Part shown: one piece after another, positions 41,802 to 50,973 of the stretch | Position numbering within the stretch: the first letter of the stretch is position 1 | How the letters are laid out: every line of letters begins with the position of its first letter | From: Novilysobacter_A longmucuonensis | GTDB lineage: Bacteria; Pseudomonadota; Gammaproteobacteria; Xanthomonadales; Xanthomonadaceae | Length of the DNA stretch: 64,000 bases | Assembly (NCBI RefSeq): GCF_046600735.1 | Contig: NZ_JBJMAW010000005.1 | Span: 62,001-126,000, forward strand | Direction: 5' to 3' | Translations under genes and position numbers: made by a program | The notes under the pieces: generated by a model | The model's database searches: none | The model's input: the letters and a program-made list of their open reading frames with translations, nothing else | Told to the model about the DNA's origin: nothing

Positions 41802-43156
41802 CGCCCCTCTCCGTCCTCTGGGTGCATCTGGTCGCCTGCAAACTGGTAGTGGCCATTGCCCAGCAGCTCGATTACGCAGTCGCGCCCGGCCTGCGACAGG
41901 CGGGCGTAGCTCGCGCCATCGATCGTGGCGCCATTGGCGATGCGCTGCGCATCGCGCACTGGCAGCGGGTACTCCTGGCCGCTGACATACAGCCGCGCGC
42001 CGCCGCCTGCCCTGGCCTGTGCCCTGCGCCAGGCCATGCGCGAGAACGGGTGGCGCCACAGCGAGCCGCCGTGCTGCAGGTCCCATTCGATTTCGATGCG
42101 CGAGCGCGGCTCCTCGTGCGGGTGCGCGCCAACCGCGCCCGCGCTGCGGTACACGGTGATGAAACGTCCAAACCAGTCGCCGAGGCGTTCCGGGTCGTTC
42201 ATGCGCAGCGCGTTCAACGCCTCGACTACCCGGCCCATCGCGTCCGCGTCGATCTCGCTGGCATCGGCCGGCGGAACGAGGTTCGGGTCGCGGTAGCGCA
42301 TCGCCCCGTCGGCCTCGCTGGCGAGGGTGTCGACGAAATCTCCGAGCAACTCCGCGGCCGACGGCGCGCGCATGCCGATCGAGAACGTCAGGCAGGCATC
42401 CTCGGCGACGCCGTGGTGCGGCACCCCGGGCGGCAGGTACAGCATGTCGCCGGGGCCGAGCACCCAGTCGTGGCTGGCCTCGAACTCGCGCAGCAGCTTC
42501 AGTTCGGCATCATCGCGGAACTCCAGCGAGGGGCTGGGCGAGGCGTCGATCTGCCAGCGACGGTGCCCCTGCGCCTGCAGCAGGAACACGTCGTAGTGGT
42601 CGACGTGCGCACCGACCGAGCCCCCAGGCGCGGCGAACGACACCATGATGTCGTCGATGCGCCAGCGCGGCAGGAAGCCGAACGCATCGAGCACGCCGGC
42701 GACGTCGGCGTCCCATTTGTCGACGTCCTGCACCAGCAGGGTCCAGTCGCGGTCCGGCATGCCGGGAAACATCGCTTCCTCGAACGGACCGTGGCGCAGC
42801 AGCCAGCGGTCGTGGTCGTGCGGGGAAGCGCTGCGCTCCCGCGCGACGATCCGCGACAGCGCGAATTCCTCGCAGGCCAGGCCGGCGAGGTCTTCCGGCG
42901 AGATGGCCGGCTCGAAGCCGGGCGCGGCGAAATCCGGGAACGCGTTGCGGATCAGCAGCGGCTTCTTCTGCCAGTAGTCGTGCAGGAAGTCTGCCGGCGC
43001 CATGCCGAGCGGGGGCAGGGCGGCGGCGTTCACTTCGATCGGCGACCCGGCGGGTCCGCCGCGTCCGATCTTGGTAGAGCCGAGCTCGCCCGGCTTGCGG
43101 GTTCGCGGCTGCCGGGCAAGCCCGGCACTACGGGGAAGGGGGGGCTTCCGGCTCAT
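41798..43156 (-). CDS. JmjC-type 2-oxoglutarate/Fe(II) oxygenase (RoxA/YcfD-like ribosomal oxygenase)
   Basis: Cupin/JmjC dioxygenase resembling E. coli YcfD, which hydroxylates an Arg of ribosomal protein L16. DFLHDYWQKKPLLIRNAF starts the conserved part. The iron site is visible in GAHVDHYDVFLLQAQGHRRWQI (H-x-D) and GVPHHGVAEDA (second His). A winged-helix-like C-terminus ends with YPLPVRDAQRIANG. The ATG at 43156 gives 452 aa, with ~40 residues before homology starts. Those extra residues are partly encoded by a family B repeat (43074-43131), so the true start may be GTG 43033 or ATG 43003. Followed by the GNAT gene with a 4-bp overlap. Confidence 0.85.
   Translation of the reverse strand: MSRKPPLPRSAGLARQPRTRKPGELGSTKIGRGGPAGSPIEVNAAALPPLGMAPADFLHDYWQKKPLLIRNAFPDFAAPGFEPAISPEDLAGLACEEFALSRIVARERSASPHDHDRWLLRHGPFEEAMFPGMPDRDWTLLVQDVDKWDADVAGVLDAFGFLPRWRIDDIMVSFAAPGGSVGAHVDHYDVFLLQAQGHRRWQIDASPSPSLEFRDDAELKLLREFEASHDWVLGPGDMLYLPPGVPHHGVAEDACLTFSIGMRAPSAAELLGDFVDTLASEADGAMRYRDPNLVPPADASEIDADAMGRVVEALNALRMNDPERLGDWFGRFITVYRSAGAVGAHPHEEPRSRIEIEWDLQHGGSLWRHPFSRMAWRRAQARAGGGARLYVSGQEYPLPVRDAQRIANGATIDGASYARLSQAGRDCVIELLGNGHYQFAGDQMHPEDGEGR
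43074..43131. repeat. REP-like inverted repeat (family B), copy 3, at the 5' end of the JmjC-type gene
   Basis: GTAGAGCCGAGCTCGCCCGGC at the left and GCCGGGCAAGCCCGGCACTAC at the right, with a short centre. It lies inside the open frame if the ATG at 43156 is used (about residues 9-28), or in the leader if a downstream start is used. Confidence 0.8.
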
Positions 43157-43190
43157 GTCGTGATCTCGTGATTTCTGGAATCGCGCCTGG

Positions 43191-43265
43191 GTAGGAGCGC
43201 CCATGGGCGCGAAGCTCCTGATGGCGACGACTTCCGCGAAGCGGTTGGGCCCACGGGCGCTCCTG
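43191..43265. repeat. REP-like inverted repeat (family A variant)
   Basis: GTAGGAGCGCCCATGGGCGC at the left and GCCCACGGGCGCTCCTGC at the right, ~35-bp centre, between the VOC gene and the JmjC-type gene. Confidence 0.78.
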
Positions 43266-43276
43266 CGGCAACTGCA

Positions 43277-43657
43277 TCAGGTATCGACGCGCCAGGGCGG
43301 GTTCTTCCGGTTCTCGCCGGCATGGAACAGGCACAGCACGTTGCCGGCCGGGTCCTTCAGCCGCGCCTCGCGCCAGAGCCAGCGCTCATCGGTGGGCGGC
43401 CGATCGAACACCAGGCCGCGCGCCTGCAGCGAAGCCACCCGCGCGTCGAGGTCATCGCATTCGAAATACACCACCACCCCCGAGTCCGGCGACAGCGCAT
43501 CGACCCGATGCACCGAAAACGTCGCATCGCCGCGCGGGCATTCGAAGCGCGCGTAACGCGGCGCCGAATCGACGATCAGGGTGAACCCCATGTCGCGGTA
43601 GAACGCGACCGAGGCGTCCACGTCGATTGCCGGCAAGGTGATCTGGTTGAGGTTCAT
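43277..43657 (-). CDS. VOC-family (glyoxalase/bleomycin-resistance fold) protein
   Basis: 126-aa single vicinal-oxygen-chelate domain. NQITLPAIDVDASVAFYRDMGF begins the first beta-alpha-beta-beta-beta unit. VVYFECDDLDARVASLQARG begins the second, and WLWREARLKDPAGNVLCLFHAGENRKNPP is the typical C-terminal DPxGN-like segment. Glu/His metal ligands are plausible but not certain. Enzymatic role cannot be named. It lies 9 bp downstream of purB on the same strand and may share its transcript. Confidence 0.85.
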   Translation of the reverse strand: MNLNQITLPAIDVDASVAFYRDMGFTLIVDSAPRYARFECPRGDATFSVHRVDALSPDSGVVVYFECDDLDARVASLQARGLVFDRPPTDERWLWREARLKDPAGNVLCLFHAGENRKNPPWRVDT

Positions 43658-43666
43658 CGCGAATGC

Positions 43667-45043
43667 TCAGACGGCTCCGGCGAGCTTCGCTGCCAGCCCG
43701 GTGTAGCTGCCAGGCGTCATGTCGAGCAGCCGCTGGCGGGCCTCGTCGGACAATTCCAGCGAGTCGATGAACTCGCGCATCGACTGCTCGGTGATGCCCT
43801 GGCCGCGGGTCAGCGCCTTGAGTTGCTCGTACGGATTGGGCAGGCCGTGGCGGCGCATGACGGTCTGCACCGCCTCGGCCAGCACTTCCCACGACGCATC
43901 GAGATCGGCGGCGAGCCGCTCCGGATTGGCGCTGAGCTTGCCGAGGCCGCGCTGCAGCGCGTCAAGTCCGATCAGCGCATGGCCGAACGCGGTGCCGAGC
44001 GCACGCAGCACGGTCGAGTCGGTCAGGTCACGTTGCCAGCGGCTGATCGGCAGCTTGGCGGCGAAATGCTCGAACAGCGCGTTGGCGATGCCGAAGTTGC
44101 CTTCGGCGTTCTCGAAATCGATCGGGTTGACCTTGTGCGGCATGGTCGAGCTGCCGACTTCGCCGGCCTTGACCGATTGCCTGAAATATCCAAGTGAGAT
44201 GTAGCCCCAGATATCGCGGCACAGGTCGATGCAGATCGTGTCGATGCGGCGCTGGGCGTCGCAGAGCTCGGCGATGCCGTCGTGGGGCTCGATCTGGGTG
44301 GTGTAGGGCTGCCAGTCCAGACCCAGCGAGTGCACGAAACGCTGCGAGAACGCCTCCCAGTCGACTTCCGGATAGGCGGCGAGGTGGGCGTTGTAGTTGC
44401 CGACCGCGCCGTTGATCTTGCCGCACATCGGCGCGGCAGCCAGCGTCTCGCCCTGGCGCTTCAGGCGCGCGACCACGTTGGCGATTTCCTTGCCGACCGT
44501 GGTCGGGGACGCGGTCTGGCCGTGCGTGCGCGAAAGCATCGGCAATTCGGCGTGCTGGTGCGCCATCGCACGCAGCGCCTGGATCAACTGATCGAGCCTG
44601 GGCAGCAGCACGAACTGGCGCGCCTGGCTCAGCATCAGTGCGTAGCTGAGATTGTTGATGTCCTCGCTGGTGCAGGCGAAGTGCACGAACTCCAGCGCCG
44701 GGCCGAGCTCGCTGTCGTCGGCGAGCCGCTCCTTGATCAGGTATTCGACTGCCTTGACGTCGTGGTTGGTGGTGCGTTCGATCTCCTTGACCCGGGCTGC
44801 GTCCTGCACCGACAGCTCGTCGGCCAGTGCGCGCAGGCGCGCGGTGGCAGCGTCGCTGAAAGGCTCGAGCTCGACGATGGCCGGCTCATCGGCCAGCGCC
44901 AGCAACCATTCGACCTCGACCTTGACCCGGGCCTTGATCAGGCCGAACTCGGAAAAGATCGGCCGCAACGAATCGACCTTGCCGGCATAGCGGCCATCGA
45001 GAGGGGACAGGGCGAGCAGTTGGGATTCGATGGTGGCGGACAT
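43667..45043 (-). CDS. purB: Adenylosuccinate lyase
   Basis: Fumarase/aspartase-superfamily lyase for two purine-biosynthesis steps (SAICAR to AICAR and adenylosuccinate to AMP). 458 aa, as in E. coli PurB. SPLDGRYAGKVDSLRPIFSE opens the protein. TSEDINNLSYALML holds an active-site region, and the flexible signature loop GSSTMPHKVNPIDFENAEGN contains the catalytic Ser. The ATG at 45043 (MSATIESQLLAL) is family-like; an in-frame upstream ATG at 45073 is not needed. Confidence 0.96.
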   Translation of the reverse strand: MSATIESQLLALSPLDGRYAGKVDSLRPIFSEFGLIKARVKVEVEWLLALADEPAIVELEPFSDAATARLRALADELSVQDAARVKEIERTTNHDVKAVEYLIKERLADDSELGPALEFVHFACTSEDINNLSYALMLSQARQFVLLPRLDQLIQALRAMAHQHAELPMLSRTHGQTASPTTVGKEIANVVARLKRQGETLAAAPMCGKINGAVGNYNAHLAAYPEVDWEAFSQRFVHSLGLDWQPYTTQIEPHDGIAELCDAQRRIDTICIDLCRDIWGYISLGYFRQSVKAGEVGSSTMPHKVNPIDFENAEGNFGIANALFEHFAAKLPISRWQRDLTDSTVLRALGTAFGHALIGLDALQRGLGKLSANPERLAADLDASWEVLAEAVQTVMRRHGLPNPYEQLKALTRGQGITEQSMREFIDSLELSDEARQRLLDMTPGSYTGLAAKLAGAV

Positions 45044-45096
45044 GGTGACGGCGTGTTGGAGGCAGTCGCACATTCTACGTGGACGCCCCGGTCCTT

Positions 45097-45172
45097 GTAG
45101 GAGCGGGTTCAGCCGCGATCGGATGATTCATCGTTCGTGCCGACCCCGGATCGCGGCTGAAGCCGCTCCTAC
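45097..45172. repeat. REP-like inverted repeat (family A), copy 5
   Basis: GTAGGAGCGGGTTCAGCCGC (one G for C change) against GCGGCTGAAGCCGCTCCTAC, between divergent purB and fumC, 52 bp before the fumC start. Confidence 0.87.
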
Positions 45173-45223
45173 AAGAGCGTGATGGCGGGCGGCGTATGCT
45201 CGGGTGCGACATCAGGAGGCACC

Positions 45224-46612
<1,389 letters not shown>

Positions 46613-46629
46613 ACGCTGCACGTGACGGT

Positions 46630-46706
46630 GTAGGAGCGGCTTCAGCCGCTATCGTGGGTGTGGGTCGCCCGCGCCGGTTTTGGATCGCGGCTCACGCCGC
46701 TCCTAC
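46630..46706. repeat. REP-like inverted repeat (family A), copy 6
   Basis: GTAGGAGCGGCTTCAGCCGC against GCGGCTCACGCCGCTCCTAC; the inner part of the right arm is changed. Located between convergent fumC and the GSGD-repeat gene. Confidence 0.85.
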
Positions 46707-46739
46707 AGATAGGCCGAGCACGCGGCCGTGGCGGCGCGG

Positions 46740-47597
46740 TCAATGCCCACGCGGCAGGCTCACCGTGCCGTCCACTCCGCTGTGGTCGACATCGCCGCTG
46801 CCAATCGACCGTACGCGCAGGGCGCCGCGGGCGTTGCGCACTTGCAAGTCGCCCGATCCGACGCTGTCGAGCGCGACGTCGCCGGTCACGTCCACCAGCG
46901 TCGCATCGCCCGATCCGATGCTGCCGATCTCGACCTTGCCCGCGACCTCCCGCAGTTCCGCATCGCCGGAGCCGATGCTGCCCATGCTGGCGTCGCCGTT
47001 CACGCGGCGGGCGAGCAGGTCACCGGAACCGAGCGAGCTCACCCGCAGCGAGCCGACATCGTGGATGTCGGCATCGCCCGAGCCGACCGCGACCGTCACC
47101 AGTCCATGGATGTCGCGCGCCTCCACATCGCCGGAGCCGACATCGAGCGCAGCCGCCGCGACGCCGCGGACCGAGGCGTCACCTGATCCGACGTCGAGTT
47201 CCACCCGGACGTGATCGGGGATATCGCCGGTCAGCTCCAGATGAGCATGGTTGCTGCCGAACACGAAGTCGCGCAGCTCGCCCAGGTTGTTGATGGAGCC
47301 ATTCGACAAACCCTCGCGATGCAGGCGCACGAGCAGCCGGTCGCCGCTCTTGCGCTGGGTCAACGTGAGTTGCTGCAGGTAGTTGGCCTGCGAGGCACAG
47401 GCGCGTCCCTGCAGGTTACCGGCGGCGCCGGCCGCGCCCCGCAGGTCGAGCCGGTGAGGGCCGACCTCGAACACGACCGTCTCCACCCCGGCGAGGTCGA
47501 GCTGCAGCTCGCGCGGCTGCGCATGCTTGCAGTGCGTGTCCTGGGCCGCAGCGGCCAGCGGCGCCAGCAGCAGGCAGGCAAAAATGAAGGTGCGCAT
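46740..47597 (-). CDS. Secreted DUF2807-type (GIN-like head) protein with GSGD repeats
   Basis: 285-aa protein with a clear signal peptide (MRTFIFACLLLAPLAAAAQD; cleavage near residue 19). From residue ~130 to the end it has eight GSGD motifs spaced 17-20 residues (D/A/S-V/I/L-GSGD-x-x-x-R-x-x), which predicts a right-handed beta-helix like the putative auto-transporter adhesin head (GIN/DUF2807) family. Two Cys near the N-terminus may pair. An AGAGGA site precedes ATG 47597. It is downstream of the GntR-ABC genes on the same strand, but 204 bp and two hairpins lie between, so expression may be separate. Molecular role unknown. Confidence 0.85.
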   Translation of the reverse strand: MRTFIFACLLLAPLAAAAQDTHCKHAQPRELQLDLAGVETVVFEVGPHRLDLRGAAGAAGNLQGRACASQANYLQQLTLTQRKSGDRLLVRLHREGLSNGSINNLGELRDFVFGSNHAHLELTGDIPDHVRVELDVGSGDASVRGVAAAALDVGSGDVEARDIHGLVTVAVGSGDADIHDVGSLRVSSLGSGDLLARRVNGDASMGSIGSGDAELREVAGKVEIGSIGSGDATLVDVTGDVALDSVGSGDLQVRNARGALRVRSIGSGDVDHSGVDGTVSLPRGH

Positions 47598-47738
47598 CGT
47601 GTTGTCCTCTCGTGAGAGTTGCGGTAGGCGGGGGCGGTCCGGAACCTGGCCGGGGAACAGGCCCGCCGCGCGGAAGTGCGTGGCGCAAGGTTCGGCGTTG
47701 CCGTCCATGGCGCCACTTCGCCGGCTTGGGATACTCCT

Positions 47739-47801
47739 GCCCGGCCATCCATGGCCGGGCGTTCGGCAGGCCGCGCGGCAGTGCCGCGCAAGCGGCCTGC
47801 C
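47739..47801. repeat. Two tandem hairpins between the ABC permease and GSGD-protein genes
   Basis: 47739-47760 is a 10-bp perfect palindrome (GCCCGGCCAT-CC-ATGGCCGGGC). 47765-47801 has a GGCAGGCCGC / GCGGCCTGCC stem enclosing a second GCGGC/GCCGC stem. No T-tract follows on the minus strand, so they are not classic terminators; they may protect mRNA ends or attenuate. The second abuts the permease stop codon. Confidence 0.7.
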
Positions 47802-48860
47802 TCACCCCTCATCCCGCCAGCGGCGCAGGCGGATCGCACCGAGGATCATCGCCGCGCCGACGATCACGCCGATCCACAACTCCGGCATCGCCAGGGTGGC
47901 AAGGGTGTTGTTGGCCGACAGCAGGTGGAGCAGGTCTGCGGAGTGCTCGAAGTCACCGGGCTCGCCCACCCCGTCGCGGTAGAGCAGCTCGAGGCCCGGG
48001 ACCGTGCCGAGCAACAGGCGCCCGACGATGTTGGCCCAGAACCACGAGGCTCCGAGGTCGAACAGCTGCATCAGGTCGAACCAGGTCACGAAGATGCCGG
48101 CGAACAGCGGCACCATGATCGCCCACAGGAACGGCTTGCTGCGGGCGAAGGCCGAGCACAGCAGCAGCCAGCCGATGGTCGGCATCGCCCATAGCGCGTA
48201 GACCGGAATCGCCGCAATGAGTCCGCCGATGATGGTGAGCGGACTGGACGGCCCCCACACCATGGTCCACGCGTTGCCGCCGTGCAGCATCACCACCACG
48301 CTGATCATCAAGGCGAAGACAAGCATGGTGGCCACCGCCGCTATCGTCGCCAGCGCCGGGGCGACCAGTCCGACGCTCACGACCTTCGACAGCACGGTCT
48401 GACTGTCCGACAACGGCAACGACTTCCAGAACAGCACGCTGCGGTCCTTGCGCTCGTCGTACAGCGCGCCGAGGCAATAGAAGAACGCCACGAACGCGAG
48501 CACGATGAAGGGCCATACCGAGCTCATGAACAACGTGAGGTTGATGCCCGCGACAAACTGGTCCATCTCCTCGGGACCGAGCTGGCTGGTGAGCTGGGCC
48601 AGGTCCAGGCCGTTGATGGTCACCCCATCAACCTCGAAGCTGCCTTCGCCGATCGCGCGCCGGGCGGCGATCAGGGCCACCACGATCGCCATCAGCGTCA
48701 ACAGCAGGGAAATGCCGCCGGCGATCAGCGGCGCCCACAGGAAGCCGCCCTTGTGCTCCCAGTACTCGCGCTTGAGCAGCAGCTTGAACTTGTGGGTCGG
48801 GTGGACGGGCTGCGCAGCGGCGCGCGGGGCGGCCTGGGCGGTGGTGTCGAGCGCGTTCAT
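47802..48860 (-). CDS. ABC-2 type transporter permease
   Basis: 352-aa membrane protein, about six helices. The first is after KREYWEHKGGFLWAPLIAGG. A large extracytoplasmic loop (about residues 65-110) precedes FMSSVWPFIVLAFVAFFYCLGALYDERKDRSVLFWKSLPLSDSQTVLSK, the ABC-2 permease signature. It is the partner of the overlapping ATPase gene (ATGA at 48857-48860). The substrate is not evident; GntR-linked ABC-2 systems of this layout often respond to cell-envelope stress or export lipids or peptides. Confidence 0.9.
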   Translation of the reverse strand: MNALDTTAQAAPRAAAQPVHPTHKFKLLLKREYWEHKGGFLWAPLIAGGISLLLTLMAIVVALIAARRAIGEGSFEVDGVTINGLDLAQLTSQLGPEEMDQFVAGINLTLFMSSVWPFIVLAFVAFFYCLGALYDERKDRSVLFWKSLPLSDSQTVLSKVVSVGLVAPALATIAAVATMLVFALMISVVVMLHGGNAWTMVWGPSSPLTIIGGLIAAIPVYALWAMPTIGWLLLCSAFARSKPFLWAIMVPLFAGIFVTWFDLMQLFDLGASWFWANIVGRLLLGTVPGLELLYRDGVGEPGDFEHSADLLHLLSANNTLATLAMPELWIGVIVGAAMILGAIRLRRWRDEG

Positions 48861-49765
48861 GCGTAGGTCCCTTTCATGGTGGCCACGAACAAATCGGCCA
48901 GGCCGGGGGTGCGGGTTTCGCCGAGGCCGGACAGCCGCTCGGCCGGCACGCCGTCAAACAGCATCACGGTCTTGCCGAAGGGCAGGGCGCGTTCGTCCAG
49001 TGGACCGAGCGCACGAGCTTGCTCGGCCTGGTCGGGGTTGACCAGTACCTCGACGAACCGCTCGCCCAGGGTGTCCATCTCGGTATCGAGCACGACCTTG
49101 CCGTTCTGGATGAACATCAGGTCGGTGAGGATGTGCTCGATTTCCTCGACCTGGTGGGTGGTGACTAGGATGGTTTTTTCCTCGTCGAAGTAGTCCTCCA
49201 GCAGGCGCTGGTAGAACTGCTTGCGGTACAGGATGTCCAGGCCGAGGGTGGGCTCGTCGAGCACCAGCAGCTTGGCGTCGATCGCCATCACCAGCGCCAG
49301 GTGCAGTTGCACGATCATGCCCTTGGACATCTCGCGCACGCGCATCTGCGGCTTGAGCTGGGTGCCGGCGAGGAATCGCTCGCAACGGGCCCGGTCAAAG
49401 CGCGGATGCACGCCGGCGACGAACTCGATCGCCTCGCGCACCCGGATCCAGCGCGGCAGCACCGCGACGTCGGCGATGAAGCAGACATCACGCATCAGCT
49501 CGTCGCGCTGGGTGCAGGGGTCACGGCCGAGCACACTGAGCTCGCCCTGGTACGGGATCAGCCCGAGGATCGCCTTCAGCGCGGTGGTCTTGCCGGCGCC
49601 GTTGGGACCGATCAGGCCGATGATGCGGCCGGCGGGGATGTCGAACGCGGCGTCGTCCAGCGCCAGCTTGTTCCTGTAGGCCTTGCGCAGGCCGCGGGCA
49701 CGGATCACCGGTGCGGAGGCAAGCGCGGTGTCGGCCTTGGGGGCGGTATCGAGCGGGGCATTCAT
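48857..49765 (-). CDS. ABC transporter ATP-binding protein
   Basis: 302-aa ATPase, with Walker A GLIGPNGAGKTTALKAI, a Gln loop near VCFIADVAVLP, ABC signature VREMSKGMIVQLHLALVMAI (a variant of LSGGQ: EMSKGM), and Walker B AKLLVLDEPTLGLD followed by the switch His (TTHQVEEIEH). A C-terminal extension follows (about residues 245-302). The signature replacement of LSGG by MSKG is seen in CcmA/YtrB-type ATPases. The ATG at 49765 overlaps the GntR gene by 4 bp, and the stop overlaps the permease. Confidence 0.93.
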   Translation of the reverse strand: MNAPLDTAPKADTALASAPVIRARGLRKAYRNKLALDDAAFDIPAGRIIGLIGPNGAGKTTALKAILGLIPYQGELSVLGRDPCTQRDELMRDVCFIADVAVLPRWIRVREAIEFVAGVHPRFDRARCERFLAGTQLKPQMRVREMSKGMIVQLHLALVMAIDAKLLVLDEPTLGLDILYRKQFYQRLLEDYFDEEKTILVTTHQVEEIEHILTDLMFIQNGKVVLDTEMDTLGERFVEVLVNPDQAEQARALGPLDERALPFGKTVMLFDGVPAERLSGLGETRTPGLADLFVATMKGTYA

Positions 49766-50136
49766 CGTGCACCTGCCTGGGCCGGGGCCACCTTCAGCAA
49801 CTCTTCGGCACTGAGCCCGAGTCGCAGGATGCGCTCCAGCACCAGCGGCCACTCTTCGGTCAGGAATCGTTCGCGCTCGTTGACTAGCAGCTTCCTGGCG
49901 GCTTCTTCGGTCACGTACATGCCCAATCCTCTACGTTTTTCGACAAGGGCCTCGTCCGCCAACTCCTGGTAGGCGCGCGAGACGGTGATGGGGTTGAGCT
50001 GATACTCGGCGGCGACCTGCCTTACCGAGGGCAGGGCATCGCCGGGCTTGAGGATGCCGTCGAGCATCATTGCCACGACGCGTTCCTTCAGCTGGCGGTA
50101 GATTGGAGCGCCATCGCTCCATTGGATAGCGGTCAT
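49762..50136 (-). CDS. GntR-family regulator, YtrA subfamily
   Basis: 124-aa transcription factor: an N-terminal winged helix (PIYRQLKERVVAMMLDG and PSVRQVAAEYQLNPITVSRAYQELADEALVEKRRGLGMYV) with a short C-terminal dimerisation helix, the hallmark of the YtrA subgroup. YtrA proteins usually repress their own ABC-2 operon. An inverted repeat of their expected type lies over the promoter at 50587-50610. Start ATG 50136 is 4 bp after the small upstream gene's stop and gives MTAIQWSDGAPIYRQ. Confidence 0.92.
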   Translation of the reverse strand: MTAIQWSDGAPIYRQLKERVVAMMLDGILKPGDALPSVRQVAAEYQLNPITVSRAYQELADEALVEKRRGLGMYVTEEAARKLLVNERERFLTEEWPLVLERILRLGLSAEELLKVAPAQAGAR

Positions 50137-50140
50137 CGAG

Positions 50141-50560
50141 TCAACCCCGCGGTGCGAATGAGAAAAAAGGCATGACGAGGGTCTGCCGGTTACGGCGCGT
50201 GGTCTTGCGTGGCGGGTGCGATGGAACCTGGTCGCCACTGTCCTGTGGCGCCGAGGAGGCCTGCTGGAACGCGGCCGCGAGTGCAGCGGCAGCCGCCAGT
50301 TCGGCGGTCAGCGCGGCGGCGTCGGCCAGGGTGTCGATCTCGGAAAGATCGGCGCGGATGACGGTCGCGGCGGCTTCTGCCCGGGCGACGGCGGTGAGCT
50401 GGTCGAAGCCGCTGGCCGGTGCCGGGGCTTCGTACGTGATCGGCTGCGTGCCGACTTCGTTGCCTGAGGGCGCGGCCGGAGTGGCTGCGACCAGGCCCAG
50501 CACCAGCACGGCGGCGCTTGCCATCAAGGCGGTCAGAGAATTGTGCAGCTTGCGGTTCAT
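50141..50560 (-). CDS. Small secreted Ala-rich protein, first gene of the GntR-ABC operon
   Basis: 139-aa protein with an N-terminal signal-like segment (LTALMASAAVLVLGLVAATPAA). After it comes a Gln-Pro/Ala region, an Ala-rich predicted helix (about residues 70-100), and a basic C-terminus with PRKTTRRNRQTLVMPFF. It ends 4 bp before the GntR start and starts 27 bp after the operator, so it is first in the operon. I do not recognise the family. It may be an envelope protein linked to the ABC system; alternatively a false frame in GC-rich DNA, but the signal peptide and tight spacing favour a gene. Confidence 0.68.
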   Translation of the reverse strand: MNRKLHNSLTALMASAAVLVLGLVAATPAAPSGNEVGTQPITYEAPAPASGFDQLTAVARAEAAATVIRADLSEIDTLADAAALTAELAAAAALAAAFQQASSAPQDSGDQVPSHPPRKTTRRNRQTLVMPFFSFAPRG

Positions 50561-50586
50561 GGGGTCATCCTGCTGATTGCTAAACC

Positions 50587-50610
50587 GGTGTTGTAGGTGA
50601 CTATAACACC
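50587..50610 (-). promoter_or_regulatory. Predicted operator for the GntR (YtrA-type) repressor
   Basis: GGTGTTGTAG-GTGA-CTATAACACC: 10-bp arms with one mismatch and a 4-bp centre. It lies 27 bp upstream of the first operon gene and covers the -10 hexamer of the promoter, the arrangement expected for autorepression. Confidence 0.78.
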
Positions 50611-50627
50611 TAGTTTCGGCGCGTCAA
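50600..50627 (-). promoter_or_regulatory. Sigma-70-type promoter of the GntR-ABC operon
   Basis: On the minus strand TTGACG (50622-50627), a 16-bp spacer and TATAGT (50600-50605), ~40 bp before the first start codon. Both hexamers match consensus at 5 of 6. The -10 is inside the GntR operator. Confidence 0.75.
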
Positions 50628-50973
50628 TACCCTTGGGTGGGGCCGGGTACCCAACTGAAGTCATGGGTGTGCGGGAGCGGCCATGCCGGTGGAACGCGTG
50701 GTGTGACCGGGCGGCACATGCGGCGGCGATCGCGCCCAGACCCGCCCCGCACGGCGCGCTCCTGCAACGGCCGCGGGCGCCGCCGCGATGACTAGCGCCC
50801 TCGACGCATGCTGAACGGGGCTTTGGCAACTGCGATTGCCGCGGCCGCGTGGTGCCGCGACAATGGCCCGCTTCGCGTCGCACTACCGTGGCGCGAGCGG
50901 GTCCGTCTACCGGGATCGGCCGCTGTTGGGCCGATGTCCCGGTCATATCCAGAGATCACAGGAGTAGTTCCGG

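Larger units (their letters stand above)
50561..50973. other. Divergent region between the GntR-ABC operon and the FKBP genes
   Basis: 413 bp. The operon-proximal part has the GntR promoter-operator. The rest has a degenerate family A-like remnant (GTGCGGGAGCGGCCATGCCGG from about 50667) and no gene. The plus-strand FKBP gene has a GATCACAGGAGTAG ribosome-binding site before its ATG. Confidence 0.55.
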
